Below are positions 53,623-63,584 of a stretch of 64,000 nt of DNA, piece by piece; within the stretch, counting starts at the first letter, position 1; each line of letters starts with the position of its first letter. The position numbers and the translations under genes are program-made. A model generated the notes under the pieces. The model saw only the letters and a list, made by a program, of their open reading frames with translations, was not told where the DNA came from and ran no database searches. This DNA comes from Seminavis robusta (Eukaryota > Bacillariophyta > Bacillariophyceae > Naviculales > Naviculaceae): the NCBI GenBank assembly GCA_903772945.1, contig CAICTM010000049.1:62001-126000 (forward strand). The letters run 5' to 3'.

Positions 53623-55263
53623 TCATTGTCTCTTCCTGGCAATGTTGCCGCCGTTGGTGGCGATCGTTTCGCTATACCACAAGGCAGAACTCTTTGGTGT
53701 TCGAACCTGTGTTTCAAAGTCCACGTAGCAGATACCAAATCTCCGTTGATATCCATACTCCCACTCGAAGTTATCCATCAAACTCCACGCAAAGTACCCC
53801 GCCAGTCTGACTCCTGCATCTATCGCTTCGGCGCAAGCTCGCAAATGGCCTTCGAAAAAGCTTCGTCTGATTTCATCGTGCTGCGCCGTTTCGACATCAT
53901 GGTCGTCCTCGGCGGTGCCATTTTCTGTAATGTACAACAGTGGGTTACCGTATCTTTCACGGATCCAGAGTAGCAGCTCCCTGGTGGCATCTGGAACAAT
54001 GGCCCATCCCATAGAGTTCTTTTTCCAGCTGGGATCGTTTTGTGTGGTGACAAACATGTCGGCCCAATAACCTCCCCATTCCGGTTCCTTTTTGGGTTTC
54101 GTGGTGAGGGCCGACGAGTACGTGTTGATTCCCAAAAAGTCACAGGATCCTTGCAATTGCTCTTGTTGTTCGGGCGTGAATACGGGCAAGCGACTCCCCA
54201 ATCGTTGCCGCATGACGTCAGGATAGTCCCCAAAGATGACTGGGTCCATGAACCATCCAAATTGAAACAACATGGCTCGTTCGGCAGCCTGGATATCGTC
54301 TGGTGAGTTGGGGTCGAGTGGATACCTGTAGTCTGCCGAGTTGGAGATGCCAATGAATCCACCTTGTGTTTTGGAAAATTCTTGTTTGAAAATAGTCGCT
54401 GCCTTGGCATGGGCCAGAAGTTGATTGTGTGCGACAATATACGTTTCCGTGGCCCCGTTGGAATTTCTCCCGGGAGCCTTGATTCCATCATTGTAGCCAT
54501 GGACGGCGACGGTCCAAGGTTCGTTGAGAGTGATCCAGTGTTGGACGCGATCTCCAAAAGCCTCAAAGCAGATGCGTGAATAGTTTGCAAACGCATCCAC
54601 CACTATGCCACTCGGATCCAGCCAACCGCCGACATCATCCTCGAGCTGTTGCGGTAGATCCCAATGAAAAAGAGTGATCCAAGGATCAATATTGTGTTCG
54701 ATCAAGGTATCAATCAGTCTATTGTAAAAATCGATCCCCGCCTGATTGACGCCTTGCTCTTTGTTGTAGTATCCCGAGGGAAGGATCCTTGTCCAGGCAA
54801 TGGAGAAGCGGTATCCCTGCAAGCCCAACTGTTTCATGAGCTGGACATCTCGTTCGAACAAATGGTAGTGATCACAGGCGACATCTCCCGTGTCATTGTT
54901 CAAGACGTGTCCACCCTGATAACAAAAGGTATCCCACACAGTCATGCCTCGTCCATCCTCGTGAGCCGCGCCTTCTACCTGATAACTAGAGGTGGCGGAT
55001 CCAAACAGGAAACCTTTTGGAAATGCAACTATATCATTACTAGTATCTTGGTCAAAGACTGGGGTGGTACTGACAGAACTAGCCCCTTTAGTGGTAGTGT
55101 TGTCTCCTCTCCAGGACATCCTGGCTGGCACCCCTACAAGGACCAGCAAGATTCCGGCACTTGCGACAAGAAGCGCATATCTACATGAAAGCTTTTGTAG
55201 GTTCCATCGCGACGGTGTGTCCTCATTGCGAGGCACCAACGACGTTCTTTCATTGGATATCAT
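53623..55263 (-). CDS. GH1-family beta-glucosidase, membrane-anchored
   Basis: A 546-codon intronless frame from the ATG at 55263; the frame is open further upstream to 55422, but residues there are basic and unlike the family. A single hydrophobic segment (residues 30-46, YALLVASAGILLVLVGV) near the N-terminus suggests a type II anchor or signal. The GH1 fold follows from FPKGFLFGSATSSYQVEGA. The acid/base E248 lies in TLNEPW and the nucleophile E447 in YITENG. GYFAWSLMDNFEWEYGY is the aglycone/glycone-site block near the C-terminus. GH1 enzymes release glucose or related sugars from beta-glycosides; a role in turnover of laminarin-type glucans or glycosides is possible. The neighbouring GH18 gene is in the same orientation. 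Confidence 0.92.
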   Translation of the reverse strand: MISNERTSLVPRNEDTPSRWNLQKLSCRYALLVASAGILLVLVGVPARMSWRGDNTTTKGASSVSTTPVFDQDTSNDIVAFPKGFLFGSATSSYQVEGAAHEDGRGMTVWDTFCYQGGHVLNNDTGDVACDHYHLFERDVQLMKQLGLQGYRFSIAWTRILPSGYYNKEQGVNQAGIDFYNRLIDTLIEHNIDPWITLFHWDLPQQLEDDVGGWLDPSGIVVDAFANYSRICFEAFGDRVQHWITLNEPWTVAVHGYNDGIKAPGRNSNGATETYIVAHNQLLAHAKAATIFKQEFSKTQGGFIGISNSADYRYPLDPNSPDDIQAAERAMLFQFGWFMDPVIFGDYPDVMRQRLGSRLPVFTPEQQEQLQGSCDFLGINTYSSALTTKPKKEPEWGGYWADMFVTTQNDPSWKKNSMGWAIVPDATRELLLWIRERYGNPLLYITENGTAEDDHDVETAQHDEIRRSFFEGHLRACAEAIDAGVRLAGYFAWSLMDNFEWEYGYQRRFGICYVDFETQVRTPKSSALWYSETIATNGGNIARKRQ

Positions 55264-55788
55264 TGTTGTACTTTTATGTCCGCTGATCCTCTTGCTATCT
55301 TGATTCGATTCCTGCCGTATGATCGATCGAGGACAAAACCGTCGTCTGAATGAACAAGAAAATGAAAGGTGCCGGCTGGATTGCGATTGCAAGTTCAAGG
55401 AATGGATCTTTTGATCTGGCACGATCTTGAGACATGGATACTGGTCGCATTTTTCAGATATTCGATTCGATTCGATTCGATTTTGTGATTGAATAAATGA
55501 TCGAATGATTCAACAGCGTGCGTTTCTTCGCTGTTGGGATTTGTCATTGCCATCTTCGTGGTTCCTTTGCGCTTTGGTTTATTCCACGGTGCTGTCCATC
55601 CTACCGGTACGTGTACGGTACTGAATCTGCCCGATACACACAAAACTAACCAAGACCCCGTATTACTCGAAAGGAGCTGGTCCAAATGGCGTCGACCTCC
55701 AACAAGCATGACAGCCAGATAGAACGTTCAGCAGGTCGCAAACTGGAGTCTCCCGGCATGAATCGTTCTTTTCAGTCTGCAGGCCGCA
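55264..55788. other. Intergenic region with ATTCG microsatellite
   Basis: Includes the GH1 promoter, four ATTCG units at 55458-55477 (same type as 5594-5690), and a TACCGGTACGTGTACGGTAC motif at about 55603-55622. Confidence 0.6.
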
Positions 55789-56550
55789 GTGGGCCAAGCA
55801 TGCTTGATCCAGACTCCAACTGGCATTGTGATGGCCACAGTGAGGCATAATTTTTGCAGCGAAACATCCCGAAGCAATGGCGGAAACGACAGTGAAGAAG
55901 AGGTGGTAGAACGCGAAAATTTTGTTGTTGCCGTCGTAGTGTCACCTAAAAACAATCTCAACATGTATTGGAAAGGGTCGAAATCTCTTGAGTGGGATGC
56001 GGACCTTGTCCAGCCCCAAGATTACTTCAAGTTCGACGAGCTAGCTGATGCGGCGTGGAAGTATGGAAACGAGCTGCTGCTTATCGACTTGGTAGACAAA
56101 GAAGCCGGTTTGCTGCATGCTTTCAATGAAACTGGAATCAAAGCATTTGAATCTCTGAGCCCGGAGTACTGTTTGGAGGAGGGTATGAAGGTGGGCATCA
56201 TCGCTCACAGTTGTGTTGCTGTGCTGGCAAAGAGCATGAAGAATAACCTTGGAGACCAAGAGACCTATTAGCCTCAAGAAGGCGACACATTCGTTACAGT
56301 TGGCGTCATCACGTATGTGGGGATCGAACATGTGGAGTACTGTGTCAATACAGTTCCAGGATTCTCTGGTGGCCCAGTATTTCTGTTGCGACATGGGGAA
56401 ACAGAAGACATGAAGATCATCGCAGTGCATGCCGGATACTCTGAGGATCGTCAAACAAACTTTGGCTTCTTGGTCGCTCGCGAAGTCGCCGACAAGAGCC
56501 CTTGTGTGGCTCTATGGTTGGCTGGCTACCGTGGCAGTGGAAGCGACTAA
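55789..56550 (+). pseudogene. Trypsin-like serine protease, split by one stop
   Basis: One frame runs from 55789 (GQACLIQTPTGIVMATVRHNF) to 56550 and is broken only by TAG at 56269-56271. The C-terminal part carries VNTVPGFSGGPVFLLRHGE, whose GFSGGP is the catalytic-serine motif of trypsin-like (S1) proteases. VRHNF near the start would be the His region and LLLIDLV (about 56080) the Asp region. No signal peptide is visible, and an upstream in-frame segment without Met precedes the first Met. It could be a recent pseudogene, a stop-readthrough gene, or a base error. A long N-terminal part lacking a clear family match limits the call. Confidence 0.6.
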
Positions 56551-56801
56551 GTTTCATATTTTTCGTAATCGTCTTTTTATTTGCAACCCAGTGGTAGAAT
56601 ACGAAGACCTGCTCTATAAGGCTACTAGTGGAGCCTTCAAGATGCTCCCAACCGCTGAAACGATGCGGCCAGCGCCCCAAACAATGGTACGCTGCGGCAT
56701 TCGACTGTCGCTATAGACCAAGGAGTAAGGAGTTCTTTGGGCGACCAAGCCTTCGGTGTTTTGAAAAGGAGGCTACTGTAGTACTTGTAACGAACGGCAC
56801 T
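56551..56801. other. Convergent intergenic region
   Basis: Between the protease relic and the charged-protein gene. No gene recognised. Confidence 0.5.
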
Positions 56802-58043
56802 TCATTCTTGTGCTTTTTTGATTTTGCGGACATGAAAACCGGATGCGTTGTGTTCAATTTTGTCTTGATTCTGGGTAAATGCCTTTTTGGGTGCCCATTT
56901 GGGCTTTCTTCGGTTTGCTCTTCGTCGCTCCGAGTTGAGTGGGTGTTTAAATGAAGCGTCTTCCTCTCCATTGGCTCTGCGTTCAGCCGCCTCTTTTTGC
57001 ATCTTGCGTTGTTCCTCCCGTCTCAGTCGTTCTTCCGGAGTCAGACCACTCAAATCAGCAGTGCCTCGACGTCGTTTTCGTTTCTTTCCTGATACCGTTT
57101 GTGAAGTTCCTGTTGACGCATTGTTGTTGTCGTCGTCGGCTGGAGACTTCGGATCTCCCTTTAATAAAGCTTCTGCCTCTGCTTTTACCTCGGCAAGACA
57201 GCTACTTCCTTCTCGTTCCAATCGTCGTGACAGTTTTCGTTTTTGTTTGGAATTCAAGCTCTGCAGGAGATTTTGGACTGTAGACATTTCGTCGTCGTCA
57301 TCCTCATCCTCAGTTTTCTTGTCATTGGCTTTGTTTTCTGCACTGTCAGAGGTGGTGTCTTCTTGCTTGGCGGCTGGGTTTCCATGGACAATTTGGTTGG
57401 CCTCGTCAATGACTTGTTTGACGGCACTAGCTCCATTTTTGGCCAGTGTGCGAGATAACGTTCGTCTCTGTTTGGAGTTGAGTCCCTCAATCAGTGTCGA
57501 ATCCAAAACAGATTCCAAATCCAAGCCCATGGTTTCATTATTGTCACCTCCATGTCGTGATGCCTCTGCCATTCCTTGGTCCTGCTCGCCTTCTACCTCC
57601 TTAACTTCATCGTCATTATTATTCTGATCTTCAGGTGTATTGTCATCCTTCTTGTTTTCATCCTCGGATGAGTCAGAGTTGTCACCACGGCTGCTGCTAC
57701 TATCGTCCTCATTATCTGAACTGTCGGCTTCGTCCTTGTGTACCTTCTGTTCTGCTTCAACAGCCTTCTTTTGGGATTTTGGTTCTTTAGATTTCTTATC
57801 CTCTTTTGCGTCATCAGTACTTTTATCTCCTTCCTCCGTCTTTCGTTTCTGATAGCGCTTCACCATTCGCTTTTCCTTAGCATTCCATCCACTGGGATCT
57901 TTCTTCAGCAGCTCTTGGACCGCCGTGTCCGAGGCAAAGACTCTCGTTTCTTCTTGCTGGGGGATATCACCGGTACTCTTCCCCCCTGATTTTTGGGCCT
58001 CGTCAACCTTTGCCGACTTTTTGCGTTTGCCAAAGATCTTCAT
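56802..58043 (-). CDS. Highly charged, probably nuclear protein
   Basis: Start Met is at 58043 (MKIFGKRKKSAKVDEAQ); the frame is open upstream to 58232 but that part lies in the divergent promoter. It encodes 413 residues of alternating Lys/Glu and Asp/Ser runs with a central acidic Ser/Asp/Asn-rich stretch. Two copies of a 30-residue helical repeat are visible: LNSKQRRTLSRTLAKNGASA and LNSKQKRKLSRRLEREGSSC, each followed by a V..A..EA helix. The C-terminus is basic (KKRKRRRGTADL, then ERRRANRRKPKWAPKK), consistent with a nuclear or nucleolar protein. I do not recognise a family. RNA-related roles are a guess. Confidence 0.7.
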   Translation of the reverse strand: MKIFGKRKKSAKVDEAQKSGGKSTGDIPQQEETRVFASDTAVQELLKKDPSGWNAKEKRMVKRYQKRKTEEGDKSTDDAKEDKKSKEPKSQKKAVEAEQKVHKDEADSSDNEDDSSSSRGDNSDSSEDENKKDDNTPEDQNNNDDEVKEVEGEQDQGMAEASRHGGDNNETMGLDLESVLDSTLIEGLNSKQRRTLSRTLAKNGASAVKQVIDEANQIVHGNPAAKQEDTTSDSAENKANDKKTEDEDDDDEMSTVQNLLQSLNSKQKRKLSRRLEREGSSCLAEVKAEAEALLKGDPKSPADDDNNNASTGTSQTVSGKKRKRRRGTADLSGLTPEERLRREEQRKMQKEAAERRANGEEDASFKHPLNSERRRANRRKPKWAPKKAFTQNQDKIEHNASGFHVRKIKKAQE

Positions 58044-58363
58044 GGTGCTTTCCTTATTGCAATTCAGAAACAATGAGGTTGGACTTGCTAGCTGGCTACC
58101 GAGAGCTACGACGTATGATAACTGTGGCGCTTCTGGAGAAATCCAAGGATGAAGCATTTCGGTGGCCCAAAATGCTGCCGACCGGACGAAGGCCAGACAC
58201 CTAGCTCTGCTGTCTTCTTCCGTGTCCATCAAATAATATTATTATTATCCAGCATCAACCCATCATTTTCGCGGCGTTGTCTCATCAGGGAACTGTCATT
58301 TGCTGCTGTTGCTGTCTGGTGAGCTACAGTATTGTTGCAGGTCTGTTGTTGCTGCCTTGAAAG
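58044..58363. promoter_or_regulatory. Divergent promoter region
   Basis: 320 bp between two divergent ATGs (58043 minus, 58364 plus). Contains a TAATATTATTATTAT run near 58232-58247 and CTGTTGTTGCTG repeats. Confidence 0.6.
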
Positions 58364-60247
58364 ATGAGCCAAGAAGAACGTCGCTGTCTCTCGGATCACT
58401 CCCTGGAGGAGCTAGAAGAGTGCGAAAGGGACTTGAAACGACGACGATTGGCAGAAAACAGCAATGCTGAGGCATCCAGTGCCAGCGACCACCAGAGCGC
58501 TCTAAGCATTAACACTGCCCGAAAGAGACTCTCTGAATACTTTCTTGTGCCGAAAGATAAGCTTGAAAGTAGAGTTGATGCATTTCAGTCGAATGCTGCC
58601 ATGTTGCTGCTGCGGCAACATCCGTCATTGGTCGCGGAATCTTTTTTGCGGCAAACCGTGCTTTCCTTTTTCTTGCGAGCTGGTGCTTCTGTTTCCGTCA
58701 TTCAGGAGCTGTGTGACATGTGGAAATCCATCAATCCTGAATACAATGAGTACATACAATGGGAAAAGGCTGGTTTCCACCGGAGACCAAACCTGGTGGC
58801 TGATGCTTGCTTGTACGGCTCAGATCCAAACACTATCAAGGTCCTCGTGAAAGAATTCCCACATCAAATAGCTCAGAAAGGCGATTATTTGCGTCCAATC
58901 AAAGTATTTCTGAGTCGATGTGACCGGTACGAGCTGGCTATCGGTATTGCAGATATCTATGAGTGTTTGCCACCGCCGGGGAATCAAGCCGCTATTCAAA
59001 TCCTTGGATTGTTCGATCCAAACGAGTTTCCGGATTGCAATGAATATGTTGTGCTTGGAAATCCTGGTGAGGAAATCTCAGATTTTCTGGCCAAGACAAT
59101 CTCAAAAGTGTCGCGTGATGATACAGGTAGTATTGATATTTATGATCACGACGGCATCAAGCGCTGGGACAAAAAGGCCATACAGCGTGCCCAACTATTT
59201 CTTCCCCGACTTACCCGTTTTTCACTTTCGGGCATTGGTGACAATACCAACCTGTTCCACTCCACACTGAATATGTTTTGTAAAGCAACACCCTCATTAT
59301 TGAGACACCTGGAGCTCCCTGTGAATCTTGAATTCATCAACCGAAATGGAAACGATCTATTTGTCAAGGCCATTCAGTCGTGTCCTAACCTCAAGGAGCT
59401 GCACTTGGGTACATTGCAAAGAGATCTTAGTTCTACAAGTGTCACTGATGCCCAAGCAATGTGCAAACTTTGCACGGACATTGTTCTCTGGACTAATGAT
59501 CTTGAATCCTTGGGCTTGACGCTGCTTCCAGATACCGATGGACAGTCACTTGGCAAGCTGCTACGAGCTGTTGCGGTCAGGCTAAAATCATTTCATGTCC
59601 GTGGCAGCTTGCGAAACGTTGATGCTTGGGTCCCATTTGAGATTCCACCAAATGTCAGGCTTCAAAGTTTGACCCTTCAAACCACATTGGGTGCGCAGGC
59701 CACGAAAGGCATTCTTGGAAACATGCGTGGAGTCGCATCGCTGACTTCCTTGGCGCTGCTTGGCCAACAAGGAGATACAGTTGATGTGAGCAATGAAATT
59801 GCTAAAGTCCTAGCTCAGAATCGCATGGAGTCTCTTCAAATTCGTAATTGTGCAGGAGTCAGTCTTCAGGTCCTTGTGGATGCCTTGAAAGAAAACGATT
59901 CGTTGATCAACTTCACTCACCGCGAAACGGAACACTCTTTGGGGATTATCAAACACTTTGCCAAAATGATGCAGTGCAACATGACACTCCAACACGTCAA
60001 CTTGAGCAACTGCTGGGGCGAGCCCCCAAGTGGCCATTTCTATTCTCAAGTCATGTACTTGAAACTGCTCAATAAATGCGGGAGGGGAAAATTGTCCAAC
60101 CCAAAGGCATCATGTGACGCGTTGGTGGTGGCCTTGGAAGCGGCCGCGGCCATAGCTGACTACCCTGGCGATCCAGACAACCTTTGGTATGGACTCCTTC
60201 GAGAGAACCCTGAACTATGGGCACAGGCTGCATTGGGCCCATTTTGA
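58364..60247 (+). CDS. LRR-like (ribonuclease-inhibitor-type) protein
   Basis: An intronless 627-codon frame. Residues 1-50 are charged and low-complexity. Residues 70-260 are helical without known family match (QSNAAMLLLRQHPSLVAESF; ACLYGSDPNTIKVLVKEFP; repeated phrase 'GSDPNTIKVL' is typical of diatom LRR-linked repeats). From about residue 300 leucine-rich repeats of the RNI type appear, for example SLLRHLELPVNLEFINRNGN, then SCPNLKELHLGTLQRD, then LESLGLTLLPDTDGQSLGK, then SLTSLALLGQQGDTVDVSNE and MESLQIRNCAGVSLQVLVDA. Diatoms have large LRR families, usually of unknown function, acting in protein binding. No signal peptide or membrane segment, so likely cytosolic or nuclear. Confidence 0.75.
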   Translation: MSQEERRCLSDHSLEELEECERDLKRRRLAENSNAEASSASDHQSALSINTARKRLSEYFLVPKDKLESRVDAFQSNAAMLLLRQHPSLVAESFLRQTVLSFFLRAGASVSVIQELCDMWKSINPEYNEYIQWEKAGFHRRPNLVADACLYGSDPNTIKVLVKEFPHQIAQKGDYLRPIKVFLSRCDRYELAIGIADIYECLPPPGNQAAIQILGLFDPNEFPDCNEYVVLGNPGEEISDFLAKTISKVSRDDTGSIDIYDHDGIKRWDKKAIQRAQLFLPRLTRFSLSGIGDNTNLFHSTLNMFCKATPSLLRHLELPVNLEFINRNGNDLFVKAIQSCPNLKELHLGTLQRDLSSTSVTDAQAMCKLCTDIVLWTNDLESLGLTLLPDTDGQSLGKLLRAVAVRLKSFHVRGSLRNVDAWVPFEIPPNVRLQSLTLQTTLGAQATKGILGNMRGVASLTSLALLGQQGDTVDVSNEIAKVLAQNRMESLQIRNCAGVSLQVLVDALKENDSLINFTHRETEHSLGIIKHFAKMMQCNMTLQHVNLSNCWGEPPSGHFYSQVMYLKLLNKCGRGKLSNPKASCDALVVALEAAAAIADYPGDPDNLWYGLLRENPELWAQAALGPF

Positions 60248-60383
60248 AATGGAGATGCAGGTGTTGTTGCGGCAGTCTTCGGCTGTCGTTCTCTACGAAA
60301 AGAAGTATAATGAAAAATTCATACGATTTTAGCAAAAAGTCACTCCTCAATGGGTGGCCGTTCTTAGCATTGGAATCGGTTAC
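60248..60383. terminator. Convergent 3' region
   Basis: 136 bp hold the 3' ends of the LRR-like gene and the beta-helix gene. No polyadenylation consensus is claimed. Confidence 0.4.
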
Positions 60384-63003
60384 CTATAAACCGTCAGTTC
60401 CCTCTACAGCTGCCTTGAGATAGTAAGTGTTACCTGCCTGGGATAGCCACGTAACAAAGTACCCTGAGCCACAGGCTGTCTCGATGACAGTTGCTTCCTG
60501 CAGTTGACCACTTGGTCCGCAGCTCCCTTGGTAAACTTTTATCCGAGATGCTAAGCTGCCCATGCAAGTAGAAGCCATGAGCCACAGTCCAGATCCCTCT
60601 GCTTTGTACCAAATGGACCCACCCAAGCTCAAAACGTCCATGCCTGGATCCTCTAGCAGAAATTCCCCACTAGTGGGATGCATTTCAAGTGCAAGTGATG
60701 CACTACACGAACCACCAGGTGTTGGGCTTACAGTGAGCGAGTAGTGATGCTGCAACCCATGGAATGTCGCCTGATTGGTGCCTTTGTCAGAGATATAAAT
60801 ATAGAAGACGGAGCCCTCCTCCGCGTACCAACTGACAGATGAATGTAGACCGCAAAAGTCGTCATGGCTGAAGACCACACATTCTAGATCTTCCATGCAA
60901 GGCGTATCGTCCGTGACACCACTGGTAGACCGGTAGACCACAATCTGTGTGTCAAAGTTGAAACTCCCGAAGAACGAAGAGCACGTGTGAGCTCTCATGA
61001 CGGCCCCAGAGCCTTGGATTGAGTAGAAGGCTCCGCCGTCTTTCAAGGTCTCCACGGTGCCACAGCTTGAGAGCTCCGTAAGATCGAGTCCGGCAGGGCT
61101 AATAGATCCTTGCCTATAGGCACCCTCTGATGGCAGCGGTTCGGCAGTGAGCGGTTCGCAGACATTGTGGGCATCGCTTTGGCTTTGAGTTGGAACGATG
61201 GATGGTTCAATAACGTCGGGGCTTTCTGTACCGGTATACAGAGATGCGTCGCTCGGGTCAAATGTGGATGCTATCGGGACAAACGGATTACCGTAGTATG
61301 CATCCTCGAAATAGAGATTCCCCAGGTCCCCATCAATGGATACTGGGCTTGGACTACTCGTCGTCGTGGGCAGCTTGCTGCTTATTGGCAAGTGTCCTGC
61401 TGTTGGGGCTAAGACAGAAGCTAGAATCGTTGAATCCGTAGGGGCGGGCGTTGGTGTGGGTGCGCTTGATTGATAAGTCCAGTCGGTGGACGTTGTTGGA
61501 GTGCTGGATGCAACGATCAATGTTGCTTCGACGGAGAATCCACCGGGGAGGTCTGTGCTTCCGGCTATTGATGAAGATATTGAACTCAAAATGGTGGGTG
61601 TTGACGAATCGGAAGGCTCAAGACTTGGTGCGTTGCTAGCAACGCTTATTGCTCTGGATGGAAGTATTGAAGGTAGAATAGTTGGCCCTGTAGTTTCAAC
61701 TGCTGATGGAGGCTGTGACGGATGGCCCGTTGGTCCAAGGCTCGGTGAATGACTGCTCTCTGAAGGTAGAGCAGTGGGAGTTGCTGAAGGTATGTGTGAT
61801 GGCTGGTACGATGGCTCACGGGCAGTTGGTGCTATGCTTGGTGCCGTTGATGGAGTACGAGATCCCTCCGTGGGCGCCGGAGTCGTCAATAGCACGCTCT
61901 CTTCACAAACATGTTCAAACGCTGAACAGACATCTATTCCATTTTGGACATTGAGAGCTCCATTGCACCTCATGAACAGCTCTGTGGCGGTATTCCCACA
62001 AGCCGTGTTCGAAGCAAAGCTCATATTGTTGCCACCCGTGAGATCGAGCACGGCCGGTCCAAACGCTGGTGCCGAGTTGTTGGCTAGGTACGAGTTTGAC
62101 AGCGCGAGCTGGGAATTCTGTCCAGCATAGATTGCTCCGCCCTGTTCAATGAATGTTGTTGGTGTTTACAAGTGAGGCACAGAAGTGAAACCTTGCACAT
62201 ACATGCACACCAGGTGCACTCACTCCCATGTCCAAGCCTCGAGATGTTGCCGAGTTCTCAGTGAAGGCCGAGTTCTGAATCTGGGCATTCCCGAGCAAGT
62301 AGATGGCTCCCCCGTTGGTTGCTGCATTGTCGTAGAAAGAGGTCTGGCTGACGGAGATCTGGGATTGCTCGGCAGCATAGATTGCGCCTCCATTTCCATT
62401 CAAGTTTTGGTTGCTAAAAGAGAAAGCAATTGGCAGAGTGAATCAGCACGTGAGGTCTATCCCGTGCACTCAATGCTGCATCAGTGATACGATTTCAACT
62501 TACGCTTCAAAGTAAGAGTTGAAGGCACTAAACACCCCATTTGGATTGACCTTGACAGCAGTATTGTTCGACCCCCGTAAGACAAAGCTGTCGATCGATA
62601 GGGAAGCATTTGTACCAACTTGAAAGTGCGTCCCAGGGCAGTCAATGATGCACCCAGCCTCGTAAGTCTCGACTTCATTTAGCTGCGACGGCCCAACGGC
62701 ATAGTGTGCTTCACACATAATGTACAGATCGGTTGAGGAGGGCAGACTATACCCTACTGAACTCGCCGACGAGGGGCAGTCTTGGCCACTGATTTCAAAC
62801 GGACACAGCAACGCAAAGCCACCGGAAGATCCCTCAATGACCTGCAGGAATCCCTCCCAAGTCTGTTCTGGTAGCGAGTCACATAGATATGCATCCAAAG
62901 ACCAGGGCTTGGAGGCTATCAGAAGGAAGGAAAGGATTCCTACACGCACCAATCGAGTTTGCCGCCGTGGGATACCGGTATAATTATTTCTTCTCATCTT
63001 CAT
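60384..63003 (-). CDS. Secreted beta-helix / Ser-Thr-Pro-rich surface protein
   Basis: Three exons on the minus strand, 62504-63003, 62224-62413 and 60384-62141, give 815 residues; introns begin GTAAGT and GTGAGT and end TTTTAG and AACAG, phases close. The N-terminus is basic then hydrophobic (RVGILSFLLIASKPWSLDA), a signal peptide. Residues 150-270 contain parallel beta-helix repeats of the NGGAIYAAEQSQISVSQTSF / NGGAIYLLGNAQIQNSAF type, each unit about 22-24 residues, found in right-handed beta-helix and POMP-like proteins. Residues 300-450 are Ser/Thr/Pro-rich (PSIAPTAREPSYQPSHIPSA), likely O-glycosylated, like diatom frustule or cell-surface linkers. Two C-terminal beta-sandwich-like modules follow, with GGAFYSIQGSGAVMRAHTCS and GGSIWYKAEGSGLWLMASTC, similar to pre-peptidase C-terminal or CUB-like modules. 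Role is probably extracellular or in wall adhesion. Confidence 0.8.
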
Positions 63004-63584
63004 CTTGCTCTGTGGCGGAGTGCTTTGGCTTTGGACTTAGCGGTTGGATTGGGCTACTTCCAGGACAGGATGTTTCATCCGAATGAGATTTCTGGATCAT
63101 TCGTTCGATGTTTCGTAGCTTCCTCACTCCCGGAGGTTGTGGGTCCGGGTCGTTCCTACAAAATCAAATTTTGCTTTCTGTGCTACGAGTGTACGGTAGC
63201 ATGGAAAGCAGGTAGGATACGTGCTGGCACACGGAAGGATTCAGAGTCAATCCTCTGTTGTTTGTAGGCTTTCACACATCCTTGTGTTACGTTTTGTCCT
63301 TACTCGTTTCTGCCCCCTTTATCGGATGCCGAGTTCTGCTTGCTTGAATGTGGATGGCGTTGGTGTTCCGAGTGCTCAAAAATATTGGATATCTTTTGTT
63401 CCCAGCCAAAGAGGCACCGTATTAACAGCTTTGCTGTGTTTAATTCAAAGCAACCAGTGCATGACGCTCGCGATCTCCATTTTTTCGCCCACAGCACCTC
63501 CGAGACTTCTACGAGAACTCAGTCCGCTCCAACTTTGTTGTTGTTGGTGCTACTATATATTTATTGTATTGAATTGAATTGAAG
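63004..63584. other. Divergent upstream region
   Basis: Holds promoters of the surface-protein gene and of the partial gene at 63585. No gene recognised. Confidence 0.5.

Noticed and set aside
53820-54596. Second minus-strand frame of 258 codons inside the GH1 gene
   Set aside because: Overlaps the GH1 catalytic region in another frame; the GH1 frame has all conserved motifs.
56887-57627. Plus-strand frame of 246 codons opposite the charged protein
   Set aside because: Composition shadow of Lys/Glu/Asp-rich coding; no start context or family match.
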